From Alphaproteobacteria bacterium (GTDB taxonomy: Bacteria > Pseudomonadota > Alphaproteobacteria > Rickettsiales > UBA998), in the NCBI GenBank assembly GCA_021730835.1, contig JAKFYP010000105.1, positions 1 to 8,667 of the forward strand: 8,667 bases of DNA. The letters are read 5' to 3'. Position 1 is the stretch's first letter. The number at the start of each line of letters is the position of its first letter. Shown here in pieces: positions 6,256-8,667 of the stretch. Below the pieces are notes generated by a model. It worked only from the letters and a program-made list of their open reading frames with translations. It made no database searches and had not been told where the DNA came from. A program made the position numbers and the translations under genes.

Positions 6256-6804
6256 ATGTATAATTATAAGGAAGAATCGCAGCAAGTCACGCGTCAATGC
6301 GAAGCGGACGGCTGCGCCGGGCCGGGAGCCTATCGCGCCCCGAAAAGCCGGGCTGAAAGACCGGATTATTTCTGGTTTTGCCTTGAGCATGTGCGCGACT
6401 ACAACAGGCAGTGGAATTATTTTGACGGCATGGACGGCGAAGAAATCGAGCGCTTTCAGAAAGACGCTTCGATGGGCCATCGCCCGACCTGGAATTTCCA
6501 TGTGCCGCCACATTATAATGAGTCCATTCGGGCGCAGGTGCATGCGTTTCGCACCGGGCAGGAGTTGCCGCCCCGGCCAGCGGCGGCACACGCGCACCTG
6601 CCGAAGCCTTGCCGCAAGGCGTTGGCGCTGATGGAGCTTGACTATCCCGTCACTCTGAAAGAAATAAAGAAGCGCTATAAGGAGTTGGTCAAGCGGTGGC
6701 ATCCCGATGTCAACCCGGGCGACCCGGCGGCGGAGGAGCGATTTAAGCAGCTTGCCGTGTCTTACCGGGCCTTGTGCGAGCATGTCAGGAACGAGGTGGA
6801 ATGA
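6256..6804 (+). CDS. J-domain (DnaJ-like) protein with Cys-rich N-terminal segment, upstream of cobS
   Basis: The 182-residue protein has an atypical layout, with the J domain at the C-terminus. Residues about 125-180 (ALMELDYPVTLKEIKKRYKELVKRWHPDVNPG and onward) include the HPD tripeptide at 149-151 that stimulates Hsp70 ATPase. The N-terminal half has a conserved CEADGC..AYRAPKSR block, then YFWFCLEHVRDYN. Cys15, Cys20, Cys42 and His45 could bind a metal, although that is inferred from spacing. No G/F or CxxCxGxG regions exist, so this is a specialised co-chaperone rather than DnaJ itself. Such proteins commonly precede cobS in alphaproteobacteria, which suggests a role with the cobaltochelatase AAA+ complex, but this is context only. 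The start is fixed: an in-frame TAG lies at 6250-6252, two codons upstream. No Shine-Dalgarno sequence is present. Its stop overlaps the cobS start. Confidence 0.9.
   Translation: MYNYKEESQQVTRQCEADGCAGPGAYRAPKSRAERPDYFWFCLEHVRDYNRQWNYFDGMDGEEIERFQKDASMGHRPTWNFHVPPHYNESIRAQVHAFRTGQELPPRPAAAHAHLPKPCRKALALMELDYPVTLKEIKKRYKELVKRWHPDVNPGDPAAEERFKQLAVSYRALCEHVRNEVE
6263..6290 (-). promoter_or_regulatory. Candidate bolA promoter inside the start of the divergent gene
   Basis: On the minus strand a perfect TATAAT (6268 to 6263) is preceded at a 16-base spacing by GTGACT (6290 to 6285, four of six to the -35 consensus). Transcription would start near 6256, leaving a leader of about 50 bases before the bolA ATG at 6206. 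The site lies within the first codons of the J-domain gene, so the two divergent promoters would be back to back and could interfere. Motif evidence only. Confidence 0.35.
6793..6798 (+). promoter_or_regulatory. Ribosome binding site that sets the cobS start at 6801
   Basis: GAGGTG at 6793-6798 lies just before the ATG at 6801, which forms an ATGA overlap with the stop of the J-domain gene. A GTG at 6774 in the same frame would add nine residues (MRACQERGG), but it has no such site and lies wholly inside the previous gene. The ATG is therefore preferred. Confidence 0.6.
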
Positions 6805-7805
6805 CACGGGTGGCTAAAGCAAAAAATAATCAGGTGTTGTTTGCGGGCAGGCAGGCGGCGATGCAGCCCGCCTCGGCGCTGTTTGGCATTGACTGCGACT
6901 GGGAAGTGCCCGTTCTGGAGGCCACGGATGAGCATGTGCCGCCGGTGGATGCGCACTACCATTTCGACAAGGCGGCGACGATGGCCATTCTCGCGGGGTT
7001 CCTGCATGGCCGCAATACGCTGATTCAGGGGTTTCACGGCACGGGAAAATCCTCGCATATCGAGCAGGTGGCGGCGCGGCTCAACTGGCCGCTGGTGCGG
7101 GTCAATCTCGACGGGCATGTCAGCCGGGTTGACCTGCTCGGGCGCGATATGATCGTGTTGCGCGAAGGATTGCAGGTCACCGAATTCGTCGAGGGCATGG
7201 TTCCCTGGGCGCTGCGGCACGGCGTGGCGCTGGTCTTTGACGAATACGACGCCGCCCGCCCCGATGTGATGTTCGTGCTCCAGCGCGTGCTCGAATCCGA
7301 GGGCAAGCTGACCCTGCTTGATCAGAACCGGGTGATTATCCCGCATCCGGCATTCCGCTTATTCGCCACGGCCAACACCATCGGGCTGGGCGATATGACC
7401 GGGCTTTACCACGGAACCAGCCCGGTCAATCAGGGGCAGATGGATCGCTGGCATATCGTCGCGGCGCTGAATTACCTCGATCCCGCCGTTGAGGAATCCA
7501 TCGTGCTGGCCCGCGTGCCGGGGTTTTCCGGCAAGGAGGGAAAGACGCTGGCCCGCTCAATGGTGGCGCTGGCCGGGCTGACGCGGATCGGTTTCGCGGC
7601 GGGGGATTTATCCACCGTGATGTCGCCGCGCACGGTCATCACCTGGGCGGAGAATTACATACTGTTCGATGACCTTGAGATTGCCTTCCGGCTGTCTTTC
7701 CTCAACCGCTGCGATGAGATGGAGCGCGCCATCATCGCCGAATACTACCAGCGCGTCTTCGATGAGGAACTGGCGGAGCTGGCGGGCAAAGCCGGTAATC
7801 TATGA
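6801..7805 (+). CDS. cobS: Cobaltochelatase AAA+ subunit CobS
   Basis: The ATPase subunit of the aerobic, ATP-dependent cobaltochelatase (CobN-CobS-CobT), which inserts Co2+ into hydrogenobyrinic acid a,c-diamide in cobalamin synthesis. CobS and CobT form a ring complex that drives CobN. The 334-residue length fits the family. Visible motifs are the Walker A GFHGTGKS at 77-84, the following SHIEQVAARLNWP and VRVNLDGHVSRVDLLGRD, which are strongly CobS-like, the Walker B VALVFDEYD at 142-150, and the sensor-1-like FATANT with Asn192. DRWHIV near 215-220 and MSPRTVITWAENY near 274-286 also fit. A generic MoxR ATPase is the alternative, but the near-continuous resemblance to CobS argues against it. 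The gene is coupled by ATGA overlaps to the J-domain gene before it and the membrane-protein gene after it. cobT, the frequent neighbour, is absent. Confidence 0.93.
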   Translation: MTRVAKAKNNQVLFAGRQAAMQPASALFGIDCDWEVPVLEATDEHVPPVDAHYHFDKAATMAILAGFLHGRNTLIQGFHGTGKSSHIEQVAARLNWPLVRVNLDGHVSRVDLLGRDMIVLREGLQVTEFVEGMVPWALRHGVALVFDEYDAARPDVMFVLQRVLESEGKLTLLDQNRVIIPHPAFRLFATANTIGLGDMTGLYHGTSPVNQGQMDRWHIVAALNYLDPAVEESIVLARVPGFSGKEGKTLARSMVALAGLTRIGFAAGDLSTVMSPRTVITWAENYILFDDLEIAFRLSFLNRCDEMERAIIAEYYQRVFDEELAELAGKAGNL

Positions 7806-8050
7806 TGGAGATTGCCGCGGATATTATCGGGCTGGCAGGCGTGGTGCTGATCGTGCTGGCGTATTTCCTGATCCAGTCGGGGCGGGTGAGCAATATGCAG
7901 CTACGCTATCCGCTGCTTAACCTGATCGGAGCGGCGTTGATTTTATGCTCGCTGCTGGTGCATTGGAATCTTCCCTCTTTCGTGATCGAATTAATCTGGA
8001 TTGCCATCAGCGTATACGGCATTCTGAAAATTATGCGCCAAACCTCTTGA
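7802..8050 (+). CDS. Small three-helix membrane protein, CBU_0592-like
   Basis: An 82-residue hydrophobic protein with three likely membrane helices at about 7-25 (DIIGLAGVVLIVLAYFLIQ), 36-54 (around LLNLIGAALILCSLLVHW) and 58-77. The pattern of DIIG..G..L...AY, then a short polar loop and YPLLNLIGAALI, resembles the uncharacterised CBU_0592-type small membrane protein family, whose function is unknown to me. The ATG at 7802 overlaps the cobS stop as ATGA, and a second ATG follows immediately at 7805. Coupling to cobS implies co-expression, but nothing in the protein suggests a cobalamin role. The family assignment is from memory and is moderate. That the frame is a real membrane-protein gene is well supported by its position and hydrophobic pattern. 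Confidence 0.8.
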   Translation: MMEIAADIIGLAGVVLIVLAYFLIQSGRVSNMQLRYPLLNLIGAALILCSLLVHWNLPSFVIELIWIAISVYGILKIMRQTS

Positions 8051-8090
8051 AATCGGAGGTTCACCGCCCGCGACTGCAATCACACCATTT

Positions 8091-8115
8091 CACGATCAAT
8101 GAAGTATTGATCGTG
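8091..8115. repeat. Perfect 10-bp inverted repeat, 5-base loop
   Basis: CACGATCAAT at 8091-8100 and ATTGATCGTG at 8106-8115 are exact reverse complements around GAAGT. It lies 40 bases after the stop of the small membrane-protein gene. No T-run follows on either strand, so it is not a classical intrinsic terminator. It could still be a weak terminator, an mRNA 3'-end stabiliser or a protein-binding dyad. Confidence 0.85.
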
Positions 8116-8120
8116 GTTAC

Positions 8121-8140
8121 GCGCCATGATGCGCGGCGCA
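8121..8140. repeat. GC-rich dyad between the two perfect inverted repeats
   Basis: TGCGC and GCGCA around a single G form a short palindrome at 8130-8140. GCGCC at 8121-8125 can alternatively pair with GGCGC at 8135-8139. Short GC-rich dyads arise easily by chance, so it is noted mainly because it sits between two longer perfect ones. Confidence 0.4.
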
Positions 8141-8153
8141 CGGTCGCGCTTGT

Positions 8154-8193
8154 CAATTCACTTTCTGCGATACGCGATAAGATAAGTGAATTG
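8154..8193. repeat. Perfect 10-bp inverted repeat, 20-base loop
   Basis: CAATTCACTT at 8154-8163 is the exact reverse complement of AAGTGAATTG at 8184-8193. The intervening loop contains two copies of GCGATA (8167-8172 and 8174-8179). It lies 16 bases downstream of the copB stop on the minus strand and may contribute to the 3' end of transcripts from either side. No T-run is present. Confidence 0.8.
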
Positions 8194-8209
8194 GTATCAG
8201 TTATAAAAG

Positions 8210-8667
8210 CTAAAATAGCCAGCGGATGCCGGTGCTGAGGATAAAATCCCCGGCCTGTTCGCTTTCGCTGCGGGCAATGCGCGAGGTTTCGCCAAATTTG
8301 CGTTCATAGCGCATATCAACATAAGGCGCGATTTCAGGCGTGATCCGATAGCGCATCTGCACCCCGATTTCCCCGTCCGATAACCCCGCGCCTGTACCCA
8401 ACTCCTCAACGTCTTCGGCAGACAGGTTGATTTCGTAGTAGGGTTGCAAAATGAGTTGCTGCGTCATCAGCAGATCGGTTTCCTGCCGGATGCGGGCGCT
8501 GACATCGCCGTGTTCACTGACGAAAATATGCACCTCGGTTTCAAACAAATACGGGGCCAGTCCCTCGAATCCGGCGACAAGATAAGCGGTATGCTGCGGG
8601 CGGCTATCGTAGCGGATGCCCGTCTGCACATCCCAGAAATCGGAGGCCATACGGCTATAGAGCGCCC
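8210..8667 (-). CDS. copB: Copper resistance protein B (CopB), C-terminal 151 residues
   Basis: The frame is open to the right edge, so the N-terminus lies outside the window, and the internal ATG at 8650 is not the start. The visible part begins ALYSRMASDFWDVQTGIRYD. It continues with alternating beta-strand-like segments containing VAGFEGLAPYLFETEVHIFVS, GDVSARIRQETDLLMTQQLILQPYYEINL, GTGAGLSDGEIGVQMRYRI and APYVDMRYERKFGET, and ends in an aromatic residue (GIRWLF), as expected for an outer-membrane beta-barrel. These match the CopB family, which usually follows the multicopper oxidase copA in copper-resistance operons and is thought to act at the outer membrane in copper tolerance. The rest of the operon would lie to the right. 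A Met/His-rich N-terminal region, common in CopB, cannot be seen here. It converges on the cobS operon across 159 bp. Confidence 0.9.
   Translation of the reverse strand, partial: ALYSRMASDFWDVQTGIRYDSRPQHTAYLVAGFEGLAPYLFETEVHIFVSEHGDVSARIRQETDLLMTQQLILQPYYEINLSAEDVEELGTGAGLSDGEIGVQMRYRITPEIAPYVDMRYERKFGETSRIARSESEQAGDFILSTGIRWLF

Noticed and set aside
6774..6800. Upstream GTG start for cobS
   Set aside because: It would add nine residues not typical of CobS and lies inside the J-domain gene. The ATG at 6801 has a ribosome binding site and an ATGA overlap.
6142..6807. Minus-strand 221-codon ORF
   Set aside because: It is antisense to the J-domain gene and overlaps bolA in another frame. No family resemblance is visible.
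8151..8156. Perfect TTGACA on the minus strand as a promoter -35
   Set aside because: No -10-like hexamer occurs 16-18 bases downstream, and no minus-strand gene starts there.

Overview
The window looks like chromosomal DNA of an alphaproteobacterium. The main evidence is the block bolA / J-domain protein / cobS, in which an aerobic-type cobaltochelatase subunit CobS follows a J-domain protein with a Cys-rich N-terminal segment, next to a divergent bolA. This arrangement is characteristic of that class. A squalene/phytoene-synthase-family enzyme (HpnD-like) and a DUF599 protein fit the same group. I cannot fix the order or genus from sequence alone. GC is high, clearly above 60% in rows counted by hand, except for the first kilobase, which is nearer 50%.

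Layout on the minus strand, read right to left from about 6.2 kb: bolA (5946-6206), a presqualene/phytoene synthase-like gene (5121-5939), a three-copy 63-bp structured repeat (4899-5086), bioA (3555-4889), trpC (2755-3558), a DUF599-TraB/GumN fusion gene (1119-2762), and the 5' two-thirds or so of an unrecognised gene of different composition (1-1031, running off the left edge). bioA, trpC and the fusion gene overlap by 4 and 8 bases and almost certainly share a transcript. bolA and the synthase gene are 6 bases apart. At the far right is the C-terminal part of a copper-resistance outer-membrane protein, CopB (8210-8667), also on the minus strand.

On the plus strand from 6256: a J-domain protein, cobS and a small three-helix membrane protein, linked by two ATGA overlaps. 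The J-domain gene and bolA diverge from a 49-bp gap that holds a candidate promoter for the former, and that gene may be translated from a leaderless mRNA. cobT, the expected partner of cobS, is not next to it. The 159-bp gap between the plus-strand operon and copB contains three consecutive inverted repeats.

The most interesting items are: (1) the 63-bp repeat, whose variable hairpin differs between copies only by paired, compensating changes plus one loop base; (2) the DUF599-TraB/GumN fusion with a signal-peptide-like segment at the joint; (3) the unidentified ORF at the left edge; (4) cobS without cobT. I see no clearly recognisable defence, mobile or biosynthetic system that is new. The strongest candidate for undescribed biology is the structured repeat family.
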